64,000 nt of DNA, from positions 84,760,055-84,824,054 of the forward strand of contig OW799233.1 of assembly GCA_941918925.1 (NCBI GenBank), given 5' to 3'. This DNA comes from Phyto melanocephala. Lineage: Eukaryota; Arthropoda; Insecta; Diptera; Rhinophoridae. The first letter of the stretch is position 1. Every line of letters begins with the position of its first letter. The position numbers and the translations under genes were made by a program. The notes beneath the pieces are model-generated. The model was not told the origin of the DNA and did not search any database. It was given only the letters and a program-made list of their open reading frames with translations. Positions 37,165 to 48,211 of the stretch are shown one piece after another.

Positions 37165-37500
37165 TTTATTTTATATGTTAAAGTCAGCAATAGGTTGTGA
37201 ATCGGGTTTTACGATACGAGTCCAGGTTTGCGTTGTTATATATACTACTGGTCTTCTTAAAATGTGTTTAAGCCATGTCCACTTCATTTTCTTAATTCTT
37301 CTTCAACTATTTCTATCCGTTAAGAATTCAATTCAGTTGAAAATGTATTTGGTCAGAAAATTTTCATAAGCTGCCGTACACATTTATTCGCAACACCTAT
37401 GCGTTTTGTTGTTTGCTTTCGAGTAAGTCCCCAAGTAGTGGAACCATGCACCAGAACTGTTATCATACTTCAGTTTAACAGTTTTAGTTAAGTTCGTTCT
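37165..37500 (-). pseudogene. LINE reverse transcriptase C-terminal remnant
   Basis: On the reverse strand, VLVHGSTTWGLTRKQ, then VANKCVRQLM, then WTWLKHILRRP and TTQTWTR are readable in order, in more than one frame. This is the usual layout after the RT domain of insect LINEs (GSETW..., NKCLR..., GH-LR-P). Several frameshifts and stops are present. The clade is uncertain. Confidence 0.6.
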
Positions 37501-37552
37501 GGAAATGTTATTTTTTACAAAATAAAGCTTCGAATAAACAGATTAATTTTAA

Positions 37553-38485
37553 CAAGTAAGAGCACTATATTCGGCTGTGCCGAATCTTTTAAACCCACCA
37601 CCAATTTGATGTACTTTTTTAGCACAGAATTTATTATTTTGTTATTAACAGTAATCGCCATGGAATAATCTCTTTATACTAAAACATGTATCACTTTCTT
37701 TGTATAACTTCGATATGCTAATAAAATGTTTTCGCAAATTTAGTCTTTCAATGAAAGTGGCCTTTCAAGTAGGCATGTCAATAAAGTTTCTGCTAATAAA
37801 TACAACTTAGATATTTCAATAGAGAGTCCTTTATTCTTCTAAAATCTATATTTATAGAGAAATTATATGCATTAAAGATAAAGTGTTATATGGGAGGTGG
37901 GCGTAAAAGTGGGCGTGTCACATTTATTTTCCATTAGTACAAAGCCTTTGACAAAAAGCAATGTTTAAAAAATTTCAGAATCATACATCTTATTTTGTCA
38001 GTTTTATTACATTTTTAATTTTGAATATACCGAAAAATACACTATTTGTTGTAAATTCTCGTATGTTTGGATCTATAACTCCTTTCCTAATTCATAGATC
38101 TTGGCATTTTTCGGGGAAGCATATTTTTTTACTCAGGAAATATACATTCGAAATTTCATGACTCTACGTTAATGCGTTTGGACACAATTCCACTTCATTC
38201 GATGTTGGAATTGCATTACGATCTATAACTCTCTTTCTTTTCGATTTAGCATATTTTCAAATAAACCTTGTGTATAGGAAATATTCTGGCAAAATTGTAG
38301 GCCCCTAGCTTTCCGACCTATATCGTGCGTTTAAAAGGCGGACAGACGAACGTAGCTAGAACGTTATAAAATGAAACCCCGTCTCAGAAAATATATACTT
38401 AATGGGGTTAGACCCCATTTCGATGTGTTATAAACGGAGTGCCAAAATGAATAAACCCTCCCCAATTTTTTTGGTGGCGGGTATA
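37553..38485 (-). mobile_element. DINE-like element, copy 7, without the mariner insert
   Basis: Reverse strand: TATACCCGCCACC at 38485, 3' hairpin and CTCTTACTTG at 37553. At about 37705 it reads (reverse) CGAAGTTATACAAAGAAAG, exactly the sequence formed by removing the family B mariner and one TA from copy 1. It has a single interior unit. Confidence 0.8.
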
Positions 38486-40420
38486 AAAATAGTTTACTTA
38501 AAACAATACTGAAAAACACTCGAATAAAATAATAGAAAATATTGTACGATTATTCTACATATTTCGTTTTTAATTTGTTTATTAATATTTTAAAAAACAT
38601 ATTTAATTCATAAAAAATATTAAAGGTTTTTTAAAGGCTTATTTTACAGATGTCGTACAAAAATTTGTCAAATAAGCCTTCAATAAAACTAAAATATTTT
38701 TTATGAATAGGGCAGTAAATGTTTGATTGCTAGAAAAAAAGTGTAGGATATACTTACTAATTAAGTTTAACTTTTTTTAAAAGCTTTTTCATCAAATAAA
38801 TGCAATGATACGGTTTGTTATTGAATATTTTATTTTACTAATATGGTGTGTGAGTGTGTCTCTTACTCAAAACTTTTATTATTCGAAACACATCATACAA
38901 ACACTAGTGTATGTCCTTCATATAAGAAGACACACGCACACACCTTAATTAAAAGGACACTTTTACAAAGTGTTGAGTGCTTTTGTAATTAAAAGGATTC
39001 TAACTAATTTCATGTCTGTTAAAGTTTGACCATTAAACCATTCATTATACACGTTTACGAATAAGTAGCTGATGATGAGCAGTTGAAAACAAATAAAATT
39101 AACTAAAGTGGATTTAAATGTAATGGCAAACATAGAGAGCAATACTGCACTCACTAACCACACTCTTTGGGGGTTAATTTACAACGATATGATATTAAAA
39201 CTAGTTCTTAGCTTATTTATTTCTATTTTCTTAATTCCAATTTAGTTTGGCAAAAGCCTATTGTTAAACGGTCACCCTTATTTTTGTGTTTGTGTTTTTA
39301 TGATGGAGCCAAAACACATTGATGAAATGTCTTTTAGTTCGAAGACAACAACAATGAATGGTGTAAAGGTGGTGAATGACATGTGATTTTCAACAAATGG
39401 TCATTCCCAAAGAAATCACACATAGAAAAATATTTCGAATTTCCCATACATTTATGTAGTTATGTGTGTTTTTGCAATATACAAAGATATGTTTTTTAAG
39501 GCACATGTGAACAGGAAGCAACATCAACTACCATTTTTTTTCTCCATATTTATTTTTTTGTTTGCCTTTTTAAAGTTGAGGGTGTCTCCCTTAAAAATGG
39601 TGAAAAGGAACCTTTAAAGATGTGTAGTGCTCTTCGCACATTTCGTTTGAAAATTTAAAGACAAACTCAGAGTCTTACATACATACAACGTTTATATATG
39701 AAAATGGGATCTAAAATATTTTTAACACAAAATTCTTATTTAACAAAGAAACACACACATATCAGCACAATGTATTCGTGTTGAGTTTTTTTTTTTCAAG
39801 ACAACCTTTATCAAATAGTATGACAGGATTTGAAGATGTCTACACTAGCATGATATCATATGCATGGTATGGTATTAAATATGTATACATTAGTTACATT
39901 GTTCAAAAAATTATTAATAAAAAAAAGTTCATATATATTTCAAATAAATTGGAACATTTCTTACTTAAGGAAATTTGAAATAAAGACAATGATAATACAA
40001 ATGCGGGCAATTAGTTTGACTATTTTACATTATCAATTTTATAATGTTCTTATATCACAACATTTAAAAATATTTTTCTCTATGTTAAAAAAAAACATTT
40101 CTTTGACTAATATCATGCACTTCTTCAAAATAGTCGAATCTCTTGCGATTTCATTTCTGTTTGCAGATGCGAGCGAAAGTTAATTTTGAAAATATCGTCA
40201 CCAGTGTAAATGGTATCCAAAATGTATGCCTTTTCTTATTGGTATTACCGTCATACCCATATATTTTTGTTATTATTTATTTATTTGCATCAATGGTTTT
40301 GAGATCCTTACAGACCTTGAAACAGTACAGTCACAGTATTAGTCACACTTAATTTTAGTAATTTGAAAATAAAATTATTTTAGATATTCAGGTTTAAAGA
40401 AAAATCAATATATCGACTTA
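38486..40420. other. no recognisable gene
   Basis: AT-rich. Open frames near 39778-40352 have no motif. Nothing supportable is seen. Confidence 0.4.
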
Positions 40421-40654
40421 TGTGCGCGAAATTATCGTATGTTACAAAAACAAAATTTTACAGTAGAGCGTTTTTATTACTATTAAATAAATGAAAACGT
40501 AAGTAACACTGCTACATACGATAAAATGTACAGAGCTTTAACTCCATAACTAAAACAGTTATCGCTATAATATTTTGTTGCCAGATGCATTAACCAATTT
40601 GCATAAAAAAAGTCGATTTCTAAAAAAATGTAACATACGATAATTTCGCGCACA
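40421..40654. mobile_element. 234-bp MITE with TGTGCGCG inverted repeats
   Basis: TGTGCGCGAAATTATCGTAT then GTTACA at the left is the exact reverse complement of the right end (26 bp). No clear target duplication was found. The interior is non-coding and the superfamily unknown. Confidence 0.65.
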
Positions 40655-41340
40655 GGGATCGATATAGAAAAACTTCATAAACCTCAGTTCAAAATCTTAA
40701 AAACAGATCAGTATTGGCATAATTCGTTCTGAAAACTGTAACAATAAAAATTGGATAAAAATAAAGCGTAGAACGAGATGGTACAATAGAAGAGCATTGA
40801 GCACAAATGTGACATTTAGCACCCCTTCTAAGACTTTTTAGCATTGACAGCTTTATAAGAGAAAGTCTATTAGTATTTATAAGGTAGCAGATCTAATGCA
40901 TTCCGTTTTAGGCAAAATAACAGGAATTGTTTTTGCACATATTTAATGTCATTGTTTTAAACATTGTATGTTGAATCTAAAATTATTGAACCATGCTCTA
41001 GAATAGGCCTGACAAGATAAGTGTACTATCGTTATGTTATACTTATATGGGTCTGTAAATTCCGTGTGGGTTGTTAATAGAAATAGAGGTGCGAAATAAT
41101 TTAACTTAGGATCTAATAAAACTCCAAGGTTTCCATTAGGTTAAGATTATACCAAAAACCAAACGCATGCAAGTGTTTTACTTTTAAGAAGGATATGGTC
41201 AGCGTGATGATTTTAACTAAGGAATATTTTTACGTCGTCAGCATGCATTAGAACATCAGAGAATTTATTGATAATAAGCAGATAAATAGGGGAAAACAAA
41301 ACTGATTTCATTGCCGGAAACCAAAGACAGCAGCAATTGT
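40655..41340 (-). pseudogene. LINE reverse transcriptase remnant
   Basis: On the reverse strand from about 41310 down: LMHADDVKIF (the RT active-site Y/H-ADD motif), then LGVLLDPKLNYF, then a SRAWF/LEHGSI-like segment, then VQKQFLLFCLKR. This is the order seen in jockey/R1-like LINE ORF2 proteins. Frameshifts and stops interrupt it, and about 150 codons are recognisable. Confidence 0.65.
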
Positions 41341-43107
41341 AATATTTTTAAAACTAATGTTTAAACATCTAGTCGTTAAGTATAAATTAAATTAATTTGT
41401 AATTGTCCTTATCAAAAGCATTGCTAAAGTTGCTTTTAAAATCATAACGCCAATACGAATTATTATTCCATACCAGACAAAAATGTGTGAGATTTTTGTT
41501 AATTGTAAAATATTTAGTTAATTTTGCTTACCGATTTCAAAACATAAGCCAATTTTTTTTAGAAACAGTTAGCTTTAAATCTTATTACCATCGCCTTTAA
41601 TGTGAATTAAAATAAAATAAAATTGATTATAATTACACATGCATAATGTTTTAACTTTAATTATAATTTTCAACGATCCAGAAAATTTACAATAAATTGT
41701 TTTGTAGGGCAACGCTATTTATGTATTTGATATTCAATGGCATGAAAGCAGCAAAAAAATTCACCCGCAAGAAAAATTTGCTGCCAGTAGAGCTGCGAAT
41801 GAAAAAATGCAAGTGGATTAGTAAAAAAGTGTGAGTGTATTGAGTTACTCGCCTGTGTAAACGATAGCTATTTATGTTATCGAGAAATGCTTAAGTTTTT
41901 CCGCACATAAGTGATTTAGAACATATTTTTTAGAATCTATTTTTAAATTTATTACAAATAATTCTCTTAATTAATATTTTGTTTAAAAATGTTAAAACAT
42001 CTTCTCTATTAAAACACTAGACTTATTATAATATATTTATACTATGTTCACACACGCGCCGCCTTAATTGTCAATTTATAATATTCTCGCAAAGGTTTAT
42101 TGAGCGCAATTTACCATACTAGAAATTACTTATAAATTGAGCAATTATTATTATTGCTTCACTTATTGTCCAAAACTCGAAATAAAACTCTTGAGAAGTA
42201 TGTGCAGAAAGTCTATAGGTGGCATTTCTAATGTCAAACAAATAAATATACAAAAAACAAAAAGTAAGAAAATGTAAAATGGTTGATAGAAAGTTTAATA
42301 AAATGTTTAAATAAATTCAAATACATATGTATATGTATATATAAATATAATTGTAAATATATTTTATCAAAAGGAAAAACACTGAAGAGAAGGAATTATT
42401 TGAGTTGGTTTAAATACATTGTACTTTTACAGCTATCAAATGCTAATGGAGTAAGATAAATTGAGTATGTGTGAACACTTATTTTAACTGCTCAATCAAT
42501 ACAAAATTGAAACAATTAAAAATATCTCACTAAACAGGGTATTAGTTAAAATGTTTGCAATTAGAATAAGGTAATACAAGACGTAGTATTCTCTTTTTCT
42601 GTCACAAAGTGAACAAAACAAATGAAACGTTAAACATCTAATAAAGTGTAGGATTATATTTTTAACATCTTAATGCATTTCAATAACACTTTTAGGTAAT
42701 TGTGATATTAATAGCATCATCATAAATTTATTACGTGTTACATAAGGGTTAACATTTTTTTTAAATTTATTTAATTCGTAAGCGCCATCTGGTAATATTC
42801 AGTTATAGTAAAATATGCGGTTATTTTTTAGTACTGGTTGTAATCTGTGCTAATTCACAATAGATACATTTTTGAATAATACACAGGGTGTTTAATGAGT
42901 ACGTTAATATATAATTAACAACTATTTCCTAACACATTTCATCCAACTTTATTTTTTACGCAGTTTCTTTTAAATTTTTATAATAAATGAGATATACTTA
43001 TGTATATTGTATTATTGTGTCTATTTTAAATATTATGACAATATGACAACACGACAGAGAGCACATCTTTGTAAATTCATCAATCATGTTTATTTTTAAG
43101 TATTAAT
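41341..43107. other. no recognisable gene
   Basis: AT-rich. ACATATGTATATGTATA microsatellite near 42320-42345. Nothing else is seen. Confidence 0.4.
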
Positions 43108-43298
43108 CAAGGCGAATTCAATAAGGTGAACTCGTCGCTAAAACAACTGCAAAGTTAAAAAATACAAACGTGTATTTTGTTAGTGTAAAACAAAACGATA
43201 TGTCAAAAATACACAAAAATTTCACAAGTGGTCCCTAGAAGTACTCAACAGCTGATGATCAGCTGAGCTAATAAGTTCACCTTATTGAATTCGCCTTG
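43108..43298. mobile_element. hAT-like MITE (191 bp) with 8-bp target duplication
   Basis: Perfect 25-bp inverted repeats start CAAGGCGAATTCAATAAGG and continue TGAACT. The element is flanked by GTATTAAT at 43100-43107 and 43299-43306. An 8-bp duplication and a CA-GG-G terminus fit the hAT superfamily. The interior holds a CAGCTGATGATCAGCTG palindrome and no gene. Confidence 0.85.
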
Positions 43299-43554
43299 GT
43301 ATTAATGAATATTTGTAATTTATCTCTTATACAAGAAGCAAAAAATGTAATATTTCGAGTTATTTTTTCGAAGATGTCAAGTTTGATCGGAATAGTGGGT
43401 GTGACATATTTCATAACAAGTTGATTTCCATTTTAATCTGGATACCGGAAATAAAGCTACAAATTTTATCTGAGCAACTCTGTTGTTAATTGATTTAGTT
43501 ATGCCAAAAATATTCAGGAGCAATTCCCATGAAACTACTAAAGCTAGGATCCCA

Positions 43555-44470
43555 CTATCGGCGCAAATAACACAATGTGTACCGAATTTGGTCGTGCTTA
43601 ATCGGTAGGCATTTCAAAAAATTGCACGATCTATTTTTGGGCGGCCCCAATATCGTCGTATATATTGTGACAATCTCTTTGGGTTCATATCTTATGATAT
43701 TATTAAATATGACATTAAGATTTCTTTTTCTTCTGTAGTCGCAATTAGCGAATAACTCACAACTATACTTTAAAATTGGCAATAAAAATGTCTTAGCAAG
43801 CAAAATTCTAATTTTCAACGGAGTGCATTATTGTGTATACCAAATCAATAGGAGCATTGATAAAGTTATTTATGTGGTCAGTTCACATAAGGGTGTAATT
43901 AGCATTGTCTACGATGAAAAACAATTTGACCATTAAGTATTTTATAAGGAACTGTAATATTAGCAGTGAAGTGTTTTCGGATAATACATTTTGATTTTCT
44001 TGAGTTTATACTAAACCCATTAGCTGTTGTCCATAGATACACGAAATTGTTTATTCAGCTTTTAAACGTATTGAACAAATGATGAGACTTAACAACTTAT
44101 CTAGAGCTATATATCATCAGAATACAGACGAATTTTACAACTTTGCAGTATAGTTTGAAGATCATTAGAGAAAATAAGACAGGGCCAAGAGTTGAACCCT
44201 GGAGAACACCCCTCAACACAGGAAAGTGCTTAGACATTGAAGTAGGAGTTTTAACATATTGATTCCTATCTTTAAAATACTACACAATCAATTTCATATT
44301 TTTCAACTTGCAATATAAAATATTATGGTCGACAGTATCAAATTCTTTTGATTGACCGAGGAGAACTAAAAAAGTAATGTACCCATCATCGTTCCTATCT
44401 TCATTTTCGAAGAAGAAGGACCCAGTGATATTTTCAGCTGTATTACCTCACCATACTGTAAACCTAATGG
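43555..44470 (-). pseudogene. LINE reverse transcriptase remnant
   Basis: On the reverse strand in order: KEFDTVDHNILYCKLK (RT motif A), GVLQGSTLGPVLFSL (motif B), a YSDDI active-site motif in a shifted frame, and, after a gap, KIRILLAKTFLLPILKYSCE and KRNLNVIFNNIIRY. These are landmarks of a jockey-like LINE ORF2. Many frameshifts and stops are present. It lies just left of the Maverick insertion. Confidence 0.7.
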
Positions 44471-44559
44471 GGTACAATTGGCTCTGATGAATGGTTATTT
44501 GATTTTCAGAACTTAAAATTCTGCTTAAAGCAGATCAAATGAAAATTAGTTTCAACACT

Positions 44560-45188
44560 AGTAGTATATTTGTGGGCTTTCTGGGACACCAAATTCATCC
44601 TTATGGAGATTGCATGAGGATGAATTTTTGTTTTAAATTTTCATCCCAATGGTAATTTCCCATAAGGATGAATTTTTGTTAATAATTTAAAATATTCATC
44701 CCAATGGTAATTTCCATAAGGCTGATTTTTAATTTTTGGTTGATATGCATTTTGTTATTGGTTTGTTTGTCTCAAGTTTCAATTAAAATTTTTTTATTGT
44801 CTGCAATTTACTCATACGGATGATTTTTTTGTTGTTAAAATTTTTTTTAAAATTGTGTTGTTAAAATTTTTTTTTAAATTGTAATATGAGAAAATGCAAA
44901 GGTAAATTATTATTTGTAAATACATATATAAATACTTACATATATAAATATGTGCATACAAACTTACATGTTTTAGAAAATGTATGTGCAAAATTGTTTA
45001 AATAAGAATGTTAAGAGATGAATTTTCACAGATGAATAATTTAAGAGAAAATAATTTTTATTGAATGTAATTATAGTTTTCCATAAAGATGAATAATTAA
45101 AGAGAAAATGATCGTTTGAGTGATTTTTATTAAAACAGTAAAGAGGGATTGAATAAAAAAATATATGGAAATAAACTCAAGATATACT
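44560..45188 (+). repeat. Polinton left terminal inverted repeat
   Basis: It pairs with 57787-58416 over its full length with at most a few differences seen by eye. The outer 200 bp contains repeated blocks: ATTCATCCCAATGGTAATTTCC twice and AGGATGAATTTTTGTT twice, partly inverse to each other. These could be replication-protein or terminal-protein binding sites; that role is inference. Confidence 0.95.
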
Positions 45189-45354
45189 AAACCAACATTC
45201 TTAATTGATACAAAAATATATTAAAAAGTTACATGAGTATTTACATTCCTAATACTCAACCTATTTTTTAATTAGGTACCATTAAAAATTCCAAGAATGT
45301 ATTAAAATGTCTTTAAAATTAAATTATTAATTGTTAAAAAGTTGCTAAGTTAAC

Positions 45355-45642
45355 ATGTCGAGAAATATAATTCTTAAATTTTTGGAAGACTTCAACGGAT
45401 ATATTTTTATTGAACACCTTTGTCTTATTAATAATTTTTTAAAATTAACACAGAGTTGTAAAGACACTGAGGAAATACCTGTGCATGGAAAACACGGTGT
45501 TCATTACAAAAATTGTATTTGGGCAACGGATTCCACAACTGAGGGTCCTGACACATGCAGATGTATGATATACGGGCAGAAAAAAATTTTTATAGAGAAT
45601 CTAATAAGGAGATATTATTTATTGGAAAAACGTATAAAATAA
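45355..45642 (+). CDS. small Polinton protein, unknown (95 aa)
   Basis: This is the first gene inside the left repeat, with its own ATG. It encodes 95 residues with five cysteines (about 23, 35, 53, 68, 70), including CRC at 68-70, and a basic tail (ENLIRRYYLLEKRIK). No signal peptide or membrane segment is seen, and I do not recognise a family. It is transcribed toward the oppositely oriented protease cluster. It may be an accessory gene specific to this lineage. Coding status rests on length and position only. Confidence 0.5.
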   Translation: MSRNIILKFLEDFNGYIFIEHLCLINNFLKLTQSCKDTEEIPVHGKHGVHYKNCIWATDSTTEGPDTCRCMIYGQKKIFIENLIRRYYLLEKRIK

Positions 45643-46231
45643 CATTTTGTACATATATACAATAATTTAAACATAATTTGTGTATCAGTTAATTAATTAT
45701 TTATTCTACATTTTAAGTAAGCATTATTAATAAACAAAATTTTTCAAAACATAAAACAAAATCTTCTTTTTTCACGTATGTAGATGTGTATATGAAATAC
45801 ATTTGTTGTTTTGTCGTGTGCTATAGCTGAAATGAAATTTAACGCTTTAATTTTATGATAACAAAGTTTTTACATAAGACATTTGAAGTTTTATTATATT
45901 TTTTATTTCTTAAATTGCACTTTTAGTTGAAAAATAAGCTGAGTATATTTTTAAGTATTCTTGGAAGTTTTCCTGAAAGTTTATTGACTTTAAAATGTAT
46001 TTTCTTTCAATTGTGTTAGACATAGTCATGATAATTTAAAAAATTGTAAGTTAACTAAAGAGACAAAATATGAAAGGTTGTTGACATTAGTAAACAAAAT
46101 ATTTACACTTTTGTTAGAATAGGTCAAGATTTTAGAATTTTGTATGAGTGTAAATTTTATGAATATGATAGAATTTTTCGTAACGTATTTAAACAATCAA
46201 TCATTTTTAAAAAAACTGTGCAAGAAGCGAC
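45643..46231. other. Polinton intergenic stretch, nothing recognised
   Basis: AT-rich, with no frame I can support between the two small left-end genes. Confidence 0.4.
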
Positions 46232-46432
46232 ATGGATTTTCTTAAAAAACCTAAGGAAAACGCTGTAAGCAAAAACAACCAAAACGGAGAAAGGACAATA
46301 GAAAAGGAAAGGATACATATAGAGGAAGTGATCATCCTACCGCCAATAGACCTCCAACTATTCCTGGCATTATATGATGGGAATGACAACATTATTTTAA
46401 AAGCAGCGGAAAATTTTGAAGCGAAAAAATAA
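46232..46432 (+). CDS. small Polinton protein, unknown (66 aa)
   Basis: 66 residues. The start is highly charged (KKPKENAVSK...RTIEKERIH); the second half has hydrophobic segments (VIILPPIDLQLFLALYDG). It lies just downstream of, and converges on, the protease gene. No family is recognised. A short frame in AT-rich DNA could be fortuitous, but base composition is less skewed than in the flanks. Confidence 0.35.
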   Translation: MDFLKKPKENAVSKNNQNGERTIEKERIHIEEVIILPPIDLQLFLALYDGNDNIILKAAENFEAKK

Positions 46433-46485
46433 TCAACATCATTTTATTGTATTATTTGTTTATATATCTTTTTTTATTTTTATTT

Positions 46486-46947
46486 TCATAATTGTTTAAA
46501 AAAAAAAATCTTAAATAACCTTAGTACTATTGTATCATTTTTATATAAGTTAAAATAATTAAAAATTCTTAATATTTGATTAAAAGATACATTTTTACTT
46601 CTTAAATAAATAAAAATACAGCAGTATAAACCACATAAATTAGATGTTTCACTTTGAATTCGTCTTGTATTGCAGATGAAAGTTTTGGAATTTCTTCTTA
46701 AAAATGAAATGAATTGTTTAATAGGTGGTTGGCCAGCAGAGCAGAAGAATTCAGCTGCTTTATTTTTAGGAAAGTAAAATGCAACCCAATGCTGTCCAGG
46801 TTTATGTGATGGATCAGTGTTAGCAATATAAAAACATGGTTTTTTAACTGATTTTGTTGGTAATTTATTGCATGCATAAACACCTTTAAATTTACTCTTT
46901 GTTATATTGTTTGAATTCAAAGTATTTTTTATTGTAATTGCATTCAT
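46486..46947 (-). CDS. adenovirus-like cysteine protease (PRO)
   Basis: Cysteine endopeptidase of the adenain/Ulp1-like clan, which in Polintons is expected to mature virion proteins. 153 residues. Catalytic His53 lies in GQHWVAFYF; Gln98 and nucleophile Cys105 lie in IQSETSNLCGLYCC. The position between them that normally carries the acid (Asp/Glu before SxG) is Cys69 in EFFCSAGQPP, codon TGC, so the triad looks incomplete. The start codon overlaps the capsid gene stop in an ATGA arrangement (46944-46947), suggesting coupled expression. It may be a weak or dead enzyme, or another acidic residue may substitute (Glu66 is near). Confidence 0.85.
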   Translation of the reverse strand: MNAITIKNTLNSNNITKSKFKGVYACNKLPTKSVKKPCFYIANTDPSHKPGQHWVAFYFPKNKAAEFFCSAGQPPIKQFISFLRRNSKTFICNTRRIQSETSNLCGLYCCIFIYLRSKNVSFNQILRIFNYFNLYKNDTIVLRLFKIFFFKQL

Positions 46948-47731
46948 AGCGTTTGAAAAATACTGCGAGACTTATCAATTTCTATTATGCTATCAAATTC
47001 ACAATACACTAAACAGGTAATCGCTTCAGTAATTGGTTTTCCAAAACGTCCTTCAATGCGAATTGTCCCTTGATTTATTAAATTTCCACAGTTAGAGTTG
47101 TTATTATGATCAGGTGTTAAATCAAAAGCGAGCATAAAATATCCGTTATCAAAAAGTTCTTTAGTTATTTGATGACCTTTATCAAAATGATGAATTCCAG
47201 TTCCTTTAAATAGTGTTTGATAACCACGGGTGCTTATAATTGTGCCATTATTATAGTTAAATTCAATTGGTTGTGCGGGAAATTGCACTCCATTAACAAC
47301 CAAATTGAATCTTTGTAGGTTAAAATGTTGAAAGTTAAATGGATTTTCTTTTCTATCTCCTGTATAAGCTTTATTAGATACCATACCAAAAATTACAAAA
47401 TTAGGTAGCTGTCCAAGTATAACATTATCTAAAGATAGCGAGTGGTTTCCAGGATGTATAGTAAATGTTTTTATTTCCACTCTCTTATATGGATATATTG
47501 CATTTTTTGATTGCAACACGTTGTGATGTGCCATTAAAATATTATTATTGATAGCAAGATGATTTATGTATAAATTAGCTTCGTGTATTTTTAAATTACA
47601 TTCATTTTTATCTCCACCTTCTAAAATATAGAATTCGGGTTTCTCCAAATTTAGCGTTACCTTAATATCAACATTATTTAGCAAGTATTTTTGTTGATTA
47701 AACACATCTACATGAAGTTTTCCAAAAAGCT
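46944..47731 (-). CDS. major capsid protein, C-terminal part (second jelly roll)
   Basis: Double-jelly-roll major capsid protein of the Polinton/adenolike lineage, which forms trimeric hexons. This segment carries the region after LHVDVFNQQKYLLNNVDIK, typical of the start of the second half. It continues with NPFNFQHFNLQRFNLVVNG, GYFMLAFDLTPD and a C-terminal RIEGRFGKP. The frame is open up to the stop of the upstream part and has no ATG at its beginning, so it is not an independent gene. It must be reached by a -1 shift at 47735-47741, or it is a broken gene. It ends in an ATGA overlap with the protease. Confidence 0.85.
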
Positions 47732-47741
47732 CTACTTTTTT
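47732..47741 (-). promoter_or_regulatory. A AAA AAG TAG: -1 slippery site or A-run deletion in the capsid gene
   Basis: On the reverse strand the zero-frame codons GGA AAA AAG TAG contain A AAA AAG, the canonical -1 slippery heptamer, followed at once by the stop. A -1 slip would enter precisely the frame that carries the second half of the capsid protein. No strong stem-loop is evident downstream, so a simple one-base loss in a seven-A run is the main alternative. Confidence 0.5.
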
Positions 47742-48211
47742 CCAATTTTAAATAATTTTCTTCTTTTATCTAATCCGGGGTTTTCTTTCTCAATTAATGA
47801 ATTAATTTTATTTGTATCAACTGCCCAACCACAAGATTCAAGATGTGTTGATGTTGCATCGTTTCCATAATTTAACAATGTTTCCATATATGCTCTATAG
47901 TGATAGTTATTGTCAGGTTGGGATACATTTTTATTATTTAGATGAACTATACAGTTTCTAAATAATGAGTGTAAAAGGTTATTAACAACACTTCCGCTTC
48001 CTTTAAATTCAACGACTAGTCTAAGATAAATACTATTGAGATCTCTATAAGTTTCTCCATTTCCTAATGATACAAACTCAATAGTACTAGAATTATCCAA
48101 AGAAGCTATTGGGTTGTAGGATATTTCTTCAGTTTTAATGACACTGGTTTGAATTGGAGGAGCTTCAAATAAATCTAATTCACTTTTCATACATTCTATA
48201 AATCCAGACAT
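47732..48211 (-). CDS. major capsid protein, N-terminal part (first jelly roll)
   Basis: 159 residues beginning MSGFIECMKSELDLF and continuing APPIQTSV, typical of Polinton capsid proteins. Later come YRDLNSIYLRL, NLLHSLFRNCIVHLNNK, YRAYMETLLNYG and a conserved NPGL. Translation stops at TAG (47734-47732), directly after the heptamer A AAA AAG; the homologous continuation is in the -1 frame. Whole family members are about 400 residues or more. The start overlaps the end of the upstream small gene by 16 bp. Either a programmed -1 frameshift or the loss of one A explains the split. Confidence 0.88.
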   Translation of the reverse strand: MSGFIECMKSELDLFEAPPIQTSVIKTEEISYNPIASLDNSSTIEFVSLGNGETYRDLNSIYLRLVVEFKGSGSVVNNLLHSLFRNCIVHLNNKNVSQPDNNYHYRAYMETLLNYGNDATSTHLESCGWAVDTNKINSLIEKENPGLDKRRKLFKIGKK

